Source: Coprococcus aceti (GTDB lineage Bacteria > Bacillota > Clostridia > Lachnospirales > Lachnospiraceae). Taken from it: 64,000 nucleotides of DNA. How positions within the stretch are numbered: the first letter of the stretch is position 1; every line of letters begins with the position of its first letter. Where the stretch lies: assembly GCF_025567285.1 (NCBI RefSeq), contig NZ_JAOQJT010000009.1, positions 62,001-126,000 of the forward strand, read 5' to 3'. Of the stretch, positions 1 through 8,527 are shown in pieces. The notes below the pieces were generated by a model. That model worked only from the letters and a program-made list of their open reading frames with translations, was not told the DNA's origin and made no database searches. Both the position numbers and the translations under genes were made by a program.

Positions 1-1158
1 AATATATTTCCCGGTCTGTGTATCAAGAACAAATATCACAGATTTGTGTTTCTTCGTCTTGCAGTAAGCACTGACAAATGTATACTCCTTCGTAACTGCC
101 AGCCCCTGTGGCGTCATGGACGTGCAGTTCTCTATCTTCCTCGACTCACTGCCTATCGTATCAGCATACGCAAGTCCCGGAATGATCATCATGCCATAAT
201 CGGTATCCCTGTTCTGGGCATACATACCCATATGATAGAATTCCGGTTCAGTCGACATCTCCCATATCTGCGAAAAATTCGACTTGTTGTCAACCGCATA
301 GGTGCTGGTTCCGGAATCATTTCCCGATATCTCGAAGTTTCTGCAGTACACTCCGCCATACAGCCATATCACGCAGATTCCCCCGACATAGCACCATGCA
401 AATATCTTCACAAGTATCCTTCTCGACTGGACCGTCGACAAAAGTGCCGCCATGACCATCTGACTGATAATCGTTATAAGCATCATGGCATTTGTCAGCA
501 TATCTCCATGGCTGACTATCTGAAGCGGTACGCCTATCATCATAATCCAGTAGGCCTTCTGTTTCACCTTAATTCTTATTACACCATTCCAGCCTTCCCG
601 CTTCATGCCCCACACCTGCAGTGACTGCCATACAACCACAAGGCCATATACGATGCACGCCACAAGCAGGAGCTGCCTGAGCACAGCAACAGCCGTTATC
701 TCAAGGGCCTCACCATTTCTGTAAAATGCCATATAGTACACACCCTGTGCGAGCTGCCATATCCTCCACGCCATCATGGCGAACATCGCAAGCGCTGCAA
801 CAAATGCAAATGTGTTGGTAGCAGTTCTTCGTCTGACACCCTCACGATGTTCCTTCATCTGTTTGCGCAGACGTTTCTTTGCCCTTCCCAGCTCCTTTAT
901 GTGCTTTTTACACTTTCTGATCCTTCTGCGTTTATAGAACAGCACCTTGTACGGTGCGCGTCTGTTCTTCAGCTCTTCATATTCTTCCCTAAGTCTGTCA
1001 TACCGTTCCGACTCCTCATGAAGATCCGTTCTGGTCGCCCTGAGTGCAGAACGACACATAACGTATCCCTCAAGATCTATCTGTGCCTGTTCTTTCAGCT
1101 TTTCAGCCTGAAGTTGAAGCTTCTCTTCTCTGTTCAATTTCTTAGCCCTGTCTGTCAT
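1..1158 (-). CDS. Membrane protein with N-terminal coiled coil, C-terminally cut by window edge
   Basis: The minus strand is open from an ATG at 1158 to the window edge (386 codons without a stop). AGGAG lies about nine bases before the ATG. The first ~100 residues are very rich in K, R, E and Q and look like a cytoplasmic coiled coil. Several hydrophobic segments follow (for example TFAFVAALAMFAMMAW), then an apparently extracytoplasmic part ending at the edge with segments such as GLAVTKEYTFVSAY and SVIFVLDTQTGKY. That tail resembles the opening of a beta-propeller, but this is only an impression. The gene follows the CobW-like GTPase by 28 bases and is probably cotranscribed with it. Function unknown. 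Confidence 0.75.
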   Translation of the reverse strand, partial: MTDRAKKLNREEKLQLQAEKLKEQAQIDLEGYVMCRSALRATRTDLHEESERYDRLREEYEELKNRRAPYKVLFYKRRRIRKCKKHIKELGRAKKRLRKQMKEHREGVRRRTATNTFAFVAALAMFAMMAWRIWQLAQGVYYMAFYRNGEALEITAVAVLRQLLLVACIVYGLVVVWQSLQVWGMKREGWNGVIRIKVKQKAYWIMMIGVPLQIVSHGDMLTNAMMLITIISQMVMAALLSTVQSRRILVKIFAWCYVGGICVIWLYGGVYCRNFEISGNDSGTSTYAVDNKSNFSQIWEMSTEPEFYHMGMYAQNRDTDYGMMIIPGLAYADTIGSESRKIENCTSMTPQGLAVTKEYTFVSAYCKTKKHKSVIFVLDTQTGKYI

Positions 1159-1186
1159 GAAAATCCGCTCCTGTCCATCAGCCTCT

Positions 1187-2119
1187 TTACTCAAAGTACC
1201 GTTTTATTTTGTCCTCCACCAAATTCGAACCGATCACAATTATGATCTCCTGCCCGTTCTCTATAGGTCTCACCTCGGTCTTTTTTGCCGTGGCGTTGAG
1301 CTCTATCCATCCGGTGTCATTTACAGGGAGAAAACCCTTGATTCTAAAGACATCTCCGCATTCCTTATCCGCAAATATATCCCTGACTATCGTCTCAAGC
1401 CGCTCCTGAGGCATGACCTTATTCATGATATATACCGAGTTAAACACATCACTTTGTTTGAACCATAATTTTACATAGTCGTTTAATTTGTATCCGGTTG
1501 ACATAAAACCTTCAAAGTCATCGTCCGTGAAATCATCCCAGTTCTTCTCCAGAACATCATCGCCGAACTGACGCTTACACTGGAATTCGGTGAGCACTTC
1601 ATTGATATATTCTATTGTGCTCCTCTTCTCATCCTCCGATGCATCCTGAACCTTGCTCATCACCAGAGTTCCACAGTTCGCAACCTCAGACGCAAGCACA
1701 TATCTGGACTGTCTGCTCATATCCCGGTCAAGTCCGGCATCGACTATGGAAATGATGCTTCCCACCTCATACCATCTGTCAAGTGGCTCCTCGTGGAGAA
1801 CGTCAAAGAATTCATCCACATCAAATATTCCGGACGGCTCAACAATGACTCTGTCATAGCCGCTCATCCCCATCGCTATGAGCTTTGTCTTGAACCTTCT
1901 CTTGTGACAGTCCTCGCCGCAGCCACCTGCCACCATCTCAGCATGACAGTTCTCGCCCATCACATCCTGAAGAAGCATCATGTCCACGTTGACTGCACCA
2001 TAATCATTTTCAAGGATTCCGACATTATATCCTTTGCCAACAAGGTAGCTCACATACTTCTTAATAAATGTCGTCTTGCCTGAGCCCAGAAAGCCCGTTA
2101 TCAAATCTATCTTTACCAT
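1187..2119 (-). CDS. CobW/G3E-family P-loop GTPase (putative metal chaperone)
   Basis: 310 aa. The N-terminus carries a P-loop (ITGFLGSGKTTFIKKY), a cysteine motif GGCGEDC in the position of the family CxCC metal site, and VEPSGIFDVDEF, the G3E form of switch/Walker B. G3E GTPases insert or buffer metals such as zinc, cobalt or nickel. Which metal is used here cannot be read from the sequence, and the CxxxC spacing differs from classic CxCC members. The C-terminal ~90 residues match the CobW C-terminal region in position. GGAGAG lies seven bases before the ATG. It sits downstream of acylphosphatase in an apparent prsW-pyrC-acyP-cobW transcript, with no Zur-like operator seen nearby. Confidence 0.85.
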   Translation of the reverse strand: MVKIDLITGFLGSGKTTFIKKYVSYLVGKGYNVGILENDYGAVNVDMMLLQDVMGENCHAEMVAGGCGEDCHKRRFKTKLIAMGMSGYDRVIVEPSGIFDVDEFFDVLHEEPLDRWYEVGSIISIVDAGLDRDMSRQSRYVLASEVANCGTLVMSKVQDASEDEKRSTIEYINEVLTEFQCKRQFGDDVLEKNWDDFTDDDFEGFMSTGYKLNDYVKLWFKQSDVFNSVYIMNKVMPQERLETIVRDIFADKECGDVFRIKGFLPVNDTGWIELNATAKKTEVRPIENGQEIIIVIGSNLVEDKIKRYFE

Positions 2120-2145
2120 ATGTCCACTCTCCTTATCTACGCGCG

Positions 2146-2439
2146 TTACCAGCTTGATCTCACATGAAATCCGCTGTCATTCTCCAGAGGTATCTCTCTG
2201 ACATCCATATCCTCTATAAATATATATCTGTCATTTCTGAGAACTGCTATCACCTTGTCTATAGCCTCAGGCAGCCCCTGAGCCTCCATCTCAACAGAAT
2301 CATCATATCTGTTGCACACCCAGCCGGTGACTCCGTACATGGATGCAGCATAGCTCGCCCTGTATCTGAAGCCAACTCCCTGCACTCTTCCTCTGAATGT
2401 ATAATGTCGTCTTATCTTGTCCATATCTATATGTCCCAT
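2146..2439 (-). CDS. acyP: Acylphosphatase
   Basis: 97 aa, the usual length. It hydrolyses acyl phosphates such as carbamoyl phosphate or 1,3-bisphosphoglycerate. The signature GRVQGVGFRYRASYAA holds the phosphate-binding loop and catalytic Arg, and GWVCNRYDDSVE holds the catalytic Asn. The start is uncertain: the ATG at 2439 gives MGHIDMDK, and an internal ATG at MDKIRRHYTFRG gives a more typical N-terminus; neither has a strong Shine-Dalgarno. It lies directly after pyrC, whose pathway uses carbamoyl phosphate. A functional link is possible but not shown. Confidence 0.9.
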   Translation of the reverse strand: MGHIDMDKIRRHYTFRGRVQGVGFRYRASYAASMYGVTGWVCNRYDDSVEMEAQGLPEAIDKVIAVLRNDRYIFIEDMDVREIPLENDSGFHVRSSW

Positions 2440-2490
2440 CTCTGTTATGATCTTCTCATATCTTACATTTTATATCCTGCTGCCCGCATC

Positions 2491-3780
2491 TTACACATCA
2501 TGTTCAGCATCGTACTTTTCTGCGTCATACACGATATTTCCGCCACAGATTGTATAGTGAACCTTTCCCGGGAGAGTCCATCCGGCAAATGGACTGTTGG
2601 ATGCCTTTGACGCAAAGCTGTTCACTGTCCACTGCTCATTCTCGCCAAATATGACTATATCCGCAGGAGCTCCCTCTGCTATCTTGCCCGGTTCCATGCG
2701 GTAAAATTCTGCAGGATTCCTGCTCATTAGTTCCATGAGCTTCATGAGTGAGATATATCCAGGCTGTACAAGGGAATATATTCCAAGGGCAAGAGATGTC
2801 TCAAGCCCTGTTATTCCACTTGGCGCCTTGTCAAGCGGTCTCGCCTTCTCCTCACTGCTGTGCGGGGCGTGATCCGTCACTATCATATCTATTGTGCCAT
2901 CCTGTATTCCCTCTATGATCTGTCTTCTGTCTTTCTCGGTTCTGAGTGGAGGATTCATACGCGCCATGGTTCCGTACTTCAGCACAGCATCCTCTATAAG
3001 GGTGAAATGATGTGGAGTTGCCTCCGCATGTACGTCCGCTCCAAGCTTCTTTGCAGTTCTCACTATATCCACGGAATTGCCTGAGCTTATATGCTGTATG
3101 CACACTGATGCACCTGTGTGAAGTGCAAGGACGCAGTCCCTTGCAACCATAATATCCTCCGCTGTGCGGGATGCACCGCCGTATCCAAGCTTTTCTGATA
3201 CTTTTCCTTGATTCACTCCCGGCTGTACAATGAACAGCGGATCCTCTTCATGAAGACTCACCGGAAGATCAAGATCCCTTGCCTTCTCCATAGCCTCAAG
3301 AAGAAGCTTCTCATCCATGATTGGGATTCCGTCATCGGTAAATCCTGCTGCACCTGCAGCCGCAAGACTGTCCATGTCCACGAGTTCCTTGCCAGCAAGG
3401 CCCTTTGTGACTGTGGCTGTCTGAACTACATGTATTCCGGTCTTTGCACCTTTATCCTGTATATACTTGAGAGTCTCAAGGTTATCCACCGCCGGCTTTG
3501 TATTCGCCATACATACCACCATCGTGAAGCCTCCTCTTGCAGCGGCGGCAGCACCTGTCTCGATGTCTTCCTTGTACGTAAATCCCGGATCGCGGAAGTG
3601 TACATGTGTGTCTACCAGTCCTGGTGCAACTACAAGTCCATCTGCATCGATGACCTCCGCACCCTCTGCCTCCAGATCGTATCCTGTCTTAACTATATGA
3701 TTGCCGTCGATGAGCACATCCATGACCTCGTCTGTATGGGTGACCGGATCAATGACTCTTCCATTCTTTATCAATAACAT
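2491..3780 (-). CDS. pyrC: Dihydroorotase
   Basis: 429 aa, the length of class I (PyrC/allantoinase-type) dihydroorotases. It cyclises N-carbamoyl-aspartate to dihydroorotate in pyrimidine biosynthesis. Metal-binding motifs are clear: DTHVHFRDPG near residue 58 and TDHAPHSSEEKARP near residue 305. ANTKPAVDN and the histidine-bearing segments VCIQHISS and HAEATPHHFTL are also typical. The rest of the pyr operon is not in the window, so this is a stand-alone copy between prsW and acyP. No PyrR attenuator was seen upstream. Confidence 0.95.
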   Translation of the reverse strand: MLLIKNGRVIDPVTHTDEVMDVLIDGNHIVKTGYDLEAEGAEVIDADGLVVAPGLVDTHVHFRDPGFTYKEDIETGAAAAARGGFTMVVCMANTKPAVDNLETLKYIQDKGAKTGIHVVQTATVTKGLAGKELVDMDSLAAAGAAGFTDDGIPIMDEKLLLEAMEKARDLDLPVSLHEEDPLFIVQPGVNQGKVSEKLGYGGASRTAEDIMVARDCVLALHTGASVCIQHISSGNSVDIVRTAKKLGADVHAEATPHHFTLIEDAVLKYGTMARMNPPLRTEKDRRQIIEGIQDGTIDMIVTDHAPHSSEEKARPLDKAPSGITGLETSLALGIYSLVQPGYISLMKLMELMSRNPAEFYRMEPGKIAEGAPADIVIFGENEQWTVNSFASKASNSPFAGWTLPGKVHYTICGGNIVYDAEKYDAEHDV

Positions 3781-3810
3781 TTACCTGTTCTCCTCTATAT
3801 AAATATTTTA

Positions 3811-4992
3811 TTACTGTCTGTATGTGTTCTGCGGATCATACTGTGATGACTGACCGTAATGTGGCTGCTGACCGTAGCCGCTATACTGATTATTCTGCTG
3901 TGACTGCCGGCCATACTGGGTCTGCTGGCTGTAGCCATTCTGCTGATCGTACCGCTGTGGCTGACCATAGCCACTTGACGGCTGATTGTACTGTCCTGGC
4001 TGTTGAGTATAGCTGCCCGGCTGGTTGTACTGCCCCGGCCGCTGACCGTAACCATTCTGCTGACCATACCGAGGCTGCTGGCCATAGCCACTCTGCTGAC
4101 CATACCGAGGCTGCCGGCCATAGCCACTCTGCTGATTATTGTACTGATCCGTCTGGCCGTATGCATTTGGCTGGAAGGTGTTCTGCCGCTTGCCATATAC
4201 ATTTGGCTGATTGTACTGCATGTTCTGTCCGTACATATTTGGCTGATTATATCCACACATAGGTATATATCTGAAGTTATACGGATTCACCCATATAGGA
4301 TTTACCGCTATGATATGATCGTTCTTTGCCGCATGGGATATGAGCAGGAACATCAGAACCACCGACAGGATCAGAACCAGTATGCACAGGATCACGCTGG
4401 TGTCATCAATCGACAGCACAAAATCATACAGTCCGTGTATTCCCATGGCGCTAAAATACGCTATCAGCATATTGCCTGCGGCACCCTCGCCCTTGTTCGC
4501 ATTCTCTCTCGCCTTTGAGTAGAAATATCCCATGATAACGCCGCATGAGCAGTGAAGTGGGATTGCTGTCACAGCCCTCAGGATTCCGAGTCCTATTCCA
4601 CCCTGGAATACATACAGGATATTCTCCAGTGTTGCAAATCCGAGCGACGAGCACACGCCATATATAACGCCGTCATAGCTGTGGTCAAAGTTCTTATTTT
4701 TCCATGTAAGTATTAACATTCCAAGGAATTTGCCCAGTTCCTCGATCATCGCCACTATAAAGAAGCAGTTGACCAGCTCATAAACCGCCGTTCCGGATTC
4801 CAATCCCATGTAGTATAACAATACGCCCCCAACCAGCTCCACGACTACTGCCGGTATCGTGCTGACAGCTCCCAGAACCGCAAGCCATACTAGCAGGCTC
4901 ATTGGATCCCTGCTATTCTTATTTCTTCTGACTACAAATAACAGCAGTAACACCGAAGGTAATACTGCAAGTCTCAATGCAAATGCACTCAT
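3811..4992 (-). CDS. PrsW-family intramembrane metalloprotease with Q/G/Y-rich C-terminal tail
   Basis: 393 aa. Residues 1-235 form a polytopic membrane domain with the PrsW signatures: MIEELGKFLGM (EExxxK-type motif), the histidine-bearing IPLHCSCGVIMGYFYSKA and GIHGLYDF. PrsW proteins cleave membrane anti-sigma factors, or belong to the wider CPBP/PrsW protease group. Residues ~245-393 are a low-complexity tail of repeated YGQQ, GYGQQPRYG and QYNQPG units without hydrophobic segments, predicted cytoplasmic or periplasmic disorder. The membrane part alone is family length, so the tail is an addition. The ATG is supported by GGGAGAG upstream. No anti-sigma factor gene is adjacent. Confidence 0.85.
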   Translation of the reverse strand: MSAFALRLAVLPSVLLLLFVVRRNKNSRDPMSLLVWLAVLGAVSTIPAVVVELVGGVLLYYMGLESGTAVYELVNCFFIVAMIEELGKFLGMLILTWKNKNFDHSYDGVIYGVCSSLGFATLENILYVFQGGIGLGILRAVTAIPLHCSCGVIMGYFYSKARENANKGEGAAGNMLIAYFSAMGIHGLYDFVLSIDDTSVILCILVLILSVVLMFLLISHAAKNDHIIAVNPIWVNPYNFRYIPMCGYNQPNMYGQNMQYNQPNVYGKRQNTFQPNAYGQTDQYNNQQSGYGRQPRYGQQSGYGQQPRYGQQNGYGQRPGQYNQPGSYTQQPGQYNQPSSGYGQPQRYDQQNGYSQQTQYGRQSQQNNQYSGYGQQPHYGQSSQYDPQNTYRQ

Positions 4993-5134
4993 CCTTTACT
5001 CTCCCTGATATTTTCTTCCGTATAAATATATATACATATTAAAGATACCATTTTTAGCGTGAATCCACAATAAGCAAAGGCCTTTACCGACATTTTATTT
5101 CATTAATTAACTTTAATTTAGCCTAAATGCAACT

Positions 5135-5170
5135 CAAGGCAGGTCATTCCATTTCAGAAGACCTGCCTTG
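5135..5170 (-). terminator. Hairpin downstream of the DUF4097 gene
   Basis: Perfect 11-bp inverted repeat (CAAGGCAGGTC / GACCTGCCTTG) with a 14-base loop, 31 bases beyond the DUF4097 stop. The following bases on the minus strand are only moderately T-rich, so termination may be weak. The 5000-5134 stretch beside it is AT-rich and should hold the prsW promoter, but no convincing boxes stand out. Confidence 0.6.
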
Positions 5171-5200
5171 AACCAATTTTCAAATGTATTCAGTTACGAC

Positions 5201-6145
5201 TTACTGTGTGACATCAATATCTCCGCTACTAGTCTCGATATTGCACTTTCCATCTGCTCCCTCAACCGAGTCCGGTACATTTACATCACCGCTGGATGTC
5301 TTTGTATTGTATTCATACTTCATTTCTGAGCCAATGCCGATCGATACATCACCACTGGTTGTCACGACATTGATCTCAGAAGCATCACAGTCTCTAATCA
5401 TTACGTCACCACTTGACGCACGACCGTTTATACGTTTTGCCTTTATACTGCCAGATGTGATATTGCCACTGGAGGTCTTCAGATCAATATTATCCATCAC
5501 CACATCACCAAGACTGACGTCACCACTGTTTGCTGATATTCTTGTATCCTTTGACGATACACTGTCAAGCTTAATGTCACCACTGCTGGTCGCCACTGTC
5601 AGAGCATCTGCATTTACCCCCTTTACGATCACATCGCCGCTGGCGGCCTCTATATCGATATTGCCTATTGCCAGATAATATTCCATATCCACGTCACCGC
5701 TGCTGGTCACGATCTTCAGATCATCGTACTCCGTGCCGGCCAGATACACCGTCACGGACGGCCATGCTCCAGAGTACATACCAATGGAAATGTTAAATGC
5801 CGCGTTTCTACTGTCATCTGCGGTTATCCTGAGCACGCCATCTGATATATCTACATGATGCGTCAGATTCTCGCAGTCATAATACTCCACATAACTTGTA
5901 TCTCCACTCGCCTTCTTCACGGAAACATCCACATCTGATGCGCTTTTTACATCAATTGCAGTGAATTTATCTTTTATATCAACAGTCTTCTTTACGTAGT
6001 TCACCGGCTCCGATGTCATGTGGGCCAGATTAACTGTCACATTCGGCCATCTGAATCCATTTACAGCAAGTGCTGAGATCACAGTGATAATGCCTGCCAC
6101 GATCATGACCGATGCAACAATAACAGCTTTCTTTGTTCTACTCAT
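5201..6145 (-). CDS. DUF4097-family membrane-anchored beta-helix protein
   Basis: 314 aa. An N-terminal transmembrane segment (AVIVASVMIVAGIITVISALAV) is followed by an extracytoplasmic domain with about ten copies of an SSGD(V/I) motif spaced 20-27 residues apart (for example TSSGDVDMEY, AASGDVIVKG, TSSGDIKLDS, TTSGDVSIG). This spacing is typical of the DUF4097/LiaX-type right-handed beta-solenoid. Family members often sit with PadR and DUF1700 genes, exactly as here, and are linked to envelope stress. It starts three bases after the DUF1700 stop, so translation is probably coupled. Confidence 0.85.
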   Translation of the reverse strand: MSRTKKAVIVASVMIVAGIITVISALAVNGFRWPNVTVNLAHMTSEPVNYVKKTVDIKDKFTAIDVKSASDVDVSVKKASGDTSYVEYYDCENLTHHVDISDGVLRITADDSRNAAFNISIGMYSGAWPSVTVYLAGTEYDDLKIVTSSGDVDMEYYLAIGNIDIEAASGDVIVKGVNADALTVATSSGDIKLDSVSSKDTRISANSGDVSLGDVVMDNIDLKTSSGNITSGSIKAKRINGRASSGDVMIRDCDASEINVVTTSGDVSIGIGSEMKYEYNTKTSSGDVNVPDSVEGADGKCNIETSSGDIDVTQ

Positions 6146-6147
6146 GA

Positions 6148-6741
6148 CTATTTCTCCTTTACAAACATTCTCTTTATTCCATTCACACTGGCCTTGCAGA
6201 CCTTAAATATACCAACCGTAACAGGCTTAACCGATACAACAAACAATATCGCTATACCAACTCCTATGAGTGCTGCTCCGAGCATTAGAACTGCTGTGTA
6301 AGGGCTGTGGGCCACGAACAGAGGTATGGTACATATCAATCCGCCTATTCCCGCAACCACAAAGCTGAGCACCACCGCATAGAATGATATAAGAAGTGCA
6401 AATGCAACTATCCACAGTGTGAGCAACAATACCGCCGCTGTAATGAGAAGTGGTATCCACACCGGAGAACCAAGTACTATGAGTACGACCTCCCATGCCT
6501 TGAGCTCGTGCTTTGGCTTGATCTTCTCCTTCACAAGCTTTGTAAGCGGCATATCTTCAAGTATCTGCTCCACTGCTGCATCAGGTGATCCCATATCTGC
6601 CACAGCCTCCTCCTCGGAAAGGCCATCCTCCACGCGGTCATCTATCATCTCGCTATAGTAATCCATAAACCTGTTCACATCATCAGCCGGCATCGCACTG
6701 ATCCTGCTTCTTATCGACTCAAGATATTCCTGTTTGTTCAT
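6148..6741 (-). CDS. DUF1700 membrane protein
   Basis: 197 aa. The N-terminal ~65 residues form the soluble helical DUF1700 region (KQEYLESIRSRISAMPADDV, FMDYYSEMIDDRVEDGLSEE, EAVADMGSPDAAVEQIL). Three or four hydrophobic helices follow, then a basic C-terminus. These proteins pair with PadR regulators and DUF4097 partners in Firmicute envelope-stress operons; the molecular role is not established. Its start overlaps the 3' end of the PadR gene by 23 bases, consistent with coupled translation. Confidence 0.88.
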   Translation of the reverse strand: MNKQEYLESIRSRISAMPADDVNRFMDYYSEMIDDRVEDGLSEEEAVADMGSPDAAVEQILEDMPLTKLVKEKIKPKHELKAWEVVLIVLGSPVWIPLLITAAVLLLTLWIVAFALLISFYAVVLSFVVAGIGGLICTIPLFVAHSPYTAVLMLGAALIGVGIAILFVVSVKPVTVGIFKVCKASVNGIKRMFVKEK

Positions 6742-7054
6742 CTCTGACTTCCTCCTTCACAATAAATCTGTATATGGATTCCAGTTCCTTCCACTCTTCC
6801 TTGAACTCTTCTATCCTGGCTCTTCCGGCATCCGTAATATGATAATACTTTCTGAGTCTTCCGTTGTGCTCCACGGAATGAACCGTGAGCAGCGACCCCG
6901 CCTCAAGTCTTCTGAGGATAGGATAGAGTGTGGACTCTGATATCGTCACATACGGCTTCATATCTTTGATGATCTGATATCCATAGGAATCCTCGTCCTT
7001 GATGGCCGCAAGCACACACACATCGAGCATCCCTCTCTTCAATTGTATATCCAT
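6719..7054 (-). CDS. PadR-family transcriptional regulator
   Basis: 111 aa, a PadR-s1 type without a long C-terminal dimerisation domain. The winged helix is visible: KRGMLDVCVLAAIKDEDSYG, YGYQIIKDM, then ISESTLYPILRRLEAGSLL (recognition helix) and RKYYHITDAGR (wing). GGAGG lies seven bases before the ATG. As first gene of the operon with DUF1700 and DUF4097 it probably represses its own transcription through the palindrome over the -10 box described at 7076-7106. Confidence 0.92.
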   Translation of the reverse strand: MDIQLKRGMLDVCVLAAIKDEDSYGYQIIKDMKPYVTISESTLYPILRRLEAGSLLTVHSVEHNGRLRKYYHITDAGRARIEEFKEEWKELESIYRFIVKEEVRDEQTGIS

Positions 7055-7075
7055 CGCTATACCTCCTTACGCAGT

Positions 7076-7106
7076 ATACTATACGTCACATAGTATTATA
7101 TGTCAA
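7076..7106 (-). promoter_or_regulatory. padR operon promoter with overlapping PadR operator
   Basis: On the minus strand TTGACA (7101-7106) and TATAGT (7078-7083) are separated by exactly 17 bases, a near-consensus sigma-A promoter. A 21-bp dyad at 7076-7096 with perfect 7-bp arms (ATACTAT, seven bases, ATAGTAT) covers the -10 element. Autorepressing PadR proteins bind such dyads, so this is the likely operator. Binding is inferred. Confidence 0.8.
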
Positions 7107-7195
7107 GTAGTATTTTCAGCACTCTACAAAAAGGAACAACAATGGAGTCAGGCACCTTTTACATAGGTTTTACATTAATGTATATGAAACATAAC

Positions 7196-7239
7196 AAGCA
7201 GGGCGGAACATCTCACCAATGGGATGTCCCGCCCTGCTT
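7196..7239 (-). terminator. Strong hairpin downstream of the mutarotase-like gene
   Basis: About 20 bp of near-perfect stem (AAGCAGGGCGG... / ...CCGCCCTGCTT) with a 4-base loop. It lies 49 bases past the stop of the 7289-8164 gene and before the padR promoter. The T-rich stretch on the minus strand after the stem is short and interrupted. Confidence 0.7.
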
Positions 7240-7288
7240 ACAAATTATATTCTGCTATATCTTAATCTGACACATGATATGTTTTCCA

Positions 7289-8164
7289 TTATAGTATGTC
7301 GATGACATACTCCTTGCTGAACGAATGGCCAGCCTCAAGACTGTTTGAATACTCACGGTCCGCCAGATCTCCGTCATATCCCTCGCGGTCACACCTGCCA
7401 AACCAAGGCTCTATGCAGACAAATGGCGCATGTTTCTTTGCAGGAGACCATATGCCTATCTGCGGCACATCAAATCTCAACTGCAAAACCGGCGCATCAG
7501 ATGAGTTCCTTAATGTAATCGTATTTATACCCTTACCATCCATGATCAGGGCATCCTCATCAAACATCTCATCACGCAGCTTTAAGACTCCATCTGTCAG
7601 TCTGTGCGTAACTGTTCTATCTCCAAGAACTCCATTTGCTGTCAAAAGACCACATTCAATCTCGTTCTTACCTGTGTGCATATCCAGAGAATAACCGCCG
7701 ATGCCTCCCTCACATGCAAATGCAGGATGGGCACCGATAGAAAAATGAATCGTGTCAGTTCCCTCATTCACAACGGTCCACATAACATGTACAGATGAAC
7801 CTTCAAGTCTGTATCCTATACAAAGACTGAAATCAAACGGATAGCTCTTCTGCCATGTATCATTCTTCTCAAGCACAAACAGCAGTGTATCACCAGTCTG
7901 GCCACCCACTACAAACTCGCTGTCCCTTGCAAATCCGTGCTGAGGTATATTCTCATAAACCACCCCGTTATGTCTGTAACGCTGTCCTTCAAGCTTTCCC
8001 ACAAATGGAAACAGCACAGGAGAAACTCTTCCCCAATACTCAGCATCACCGCACCACATGTATTCTCTGTCTGTCTCGATACTCTTCAGGCTCACAAGCT
8101 CAGCGCCGTGAGTATTCACCTTTATAGCGATCTTATCATTTTTTAATTCAACAATACCCATCAT
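7289..8164 (-). CDS. Aldose 1-epimerase (galactose mutarotase)-like protein, LacX type
   Basis: 291 aa with the galactose-mutarotase beta-sandwich pattern: THGAELVSLKS, EYWGRVSPVLFPFVGKL, QHGFARDSEF (catalytic-type His), FSIGAHPAFAC (second His) and CIEPWFGRCD with the C-terminal Glu/Trp typical of the LacX/YihR branch. It would interconvert sugar anomers; the substrate is unknown. Two ATGs are adjacent; GGAGGAC favours the second (8161). A fragment of a beta-galactosidase gene lies just upstream (8297-8527), so this gene may once have belonged to a galactoside locus. Confidence 0.88.
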   Translation of the reverse strand: MMGIVELKNDKIAIKVNTHGAELVSLKSIETDREYMWCGDAEYWGRVSPVLFPFVGKLEGQRYRHNGVVYENIPQHGFARDSEFVVGGQTGDTLLFVLEKNDTWQKSYPFDFSLCIGYRLEGSSVHVMWTVVNEGTDTIHFSIGAHPAFACEGGIGGYSLDMHTGKNEIECGLLTANGVLGDRTVTHRLTDGVLKLRDEMFDEDALIMDGKGINTITLRNSSDAPVLQLRFDVPQIGIWSPAKKHAPFVCIEPWFGRCDREGYDGDLADREYSNSLEAGHSFSKEYVIDIL

Positions 8165-8249
8165 GTCCTCCTATACTCCAGCCAGTCTGGCTGATCATAA
8201 TTTGCAAATAATATTATACACTTTTATAACATTATAACACAGGTACAAA

Positions 8250-8290
8250 AAAATACGGTCGCTTAATGAACTAATAAGCAACCGTATTTT
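8250..8290 (-). terminator. Intrinsic terminator of the nad operon
   Basis: Inverted repeat AAAATACGGT(c)GCTTA / TAAGC(a)ACCGTATTTT. On the minus strand it is followed by a run of seven Ts, so it is a convincing terminator for the nadB-nadC-niaR-nadA transcript. It starts right after the GH42 fragment's stop codon. Confidence 0.85.
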
Positions 8291-8296
8291 ATATAA

Positions 8297-8527
8297 TTAA
8301 GCAATAGTCGCTGTCGGGGTTCCAAGTATCACATGAAGCCCCTTCTCCTTTGCCTTGCTGATGACATGATCGAAGAACGAAAAGTCATACTGCCCCTCCG
8401 TCTTCTCCATGATATGCCATGCAAACTCCGCTATACGGATGACATTGCATCCAAGCTCTACGATATTGTCCATATCCTCATCGATCATGGATATGTCCCA
8501 CTGCTCTGGATAATAATCCACACCTCG
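8297..8527 (-). pseudogene. N-terminal fragment of a GH42 beta-galactosidase
   Basis: About 76 codons whose product opens RGVDYYPEQW and continues VIRIAEFAWHIMEKTEGQYD and HVILGTPTATIA. This is the start of the GH42 TIM barrel (VDYYPEQW, RLAEFAWSRLEP and VILGTPTATPP in intact enzymes). It ends at a stop where the family continues PPAWL, so about 600 residues are missing. It is in frame with and immediately downstream of the nadA stop. It cannot be an enzyme. Confidence 0.8.

Noticed and set aside
46..1468. Several plus-strand open frames at the window start
   Set aside because: The minus strand is open throughout with a good ribosome site and protein-like composition, so the plus-strand frames are shadows.
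3822..4518. Plus-strand open frames opposite the PrsW tail
   Set aside because: They are antisense mirrors of the Q/G/Y repeats, with no ribosome site or recognised domain.
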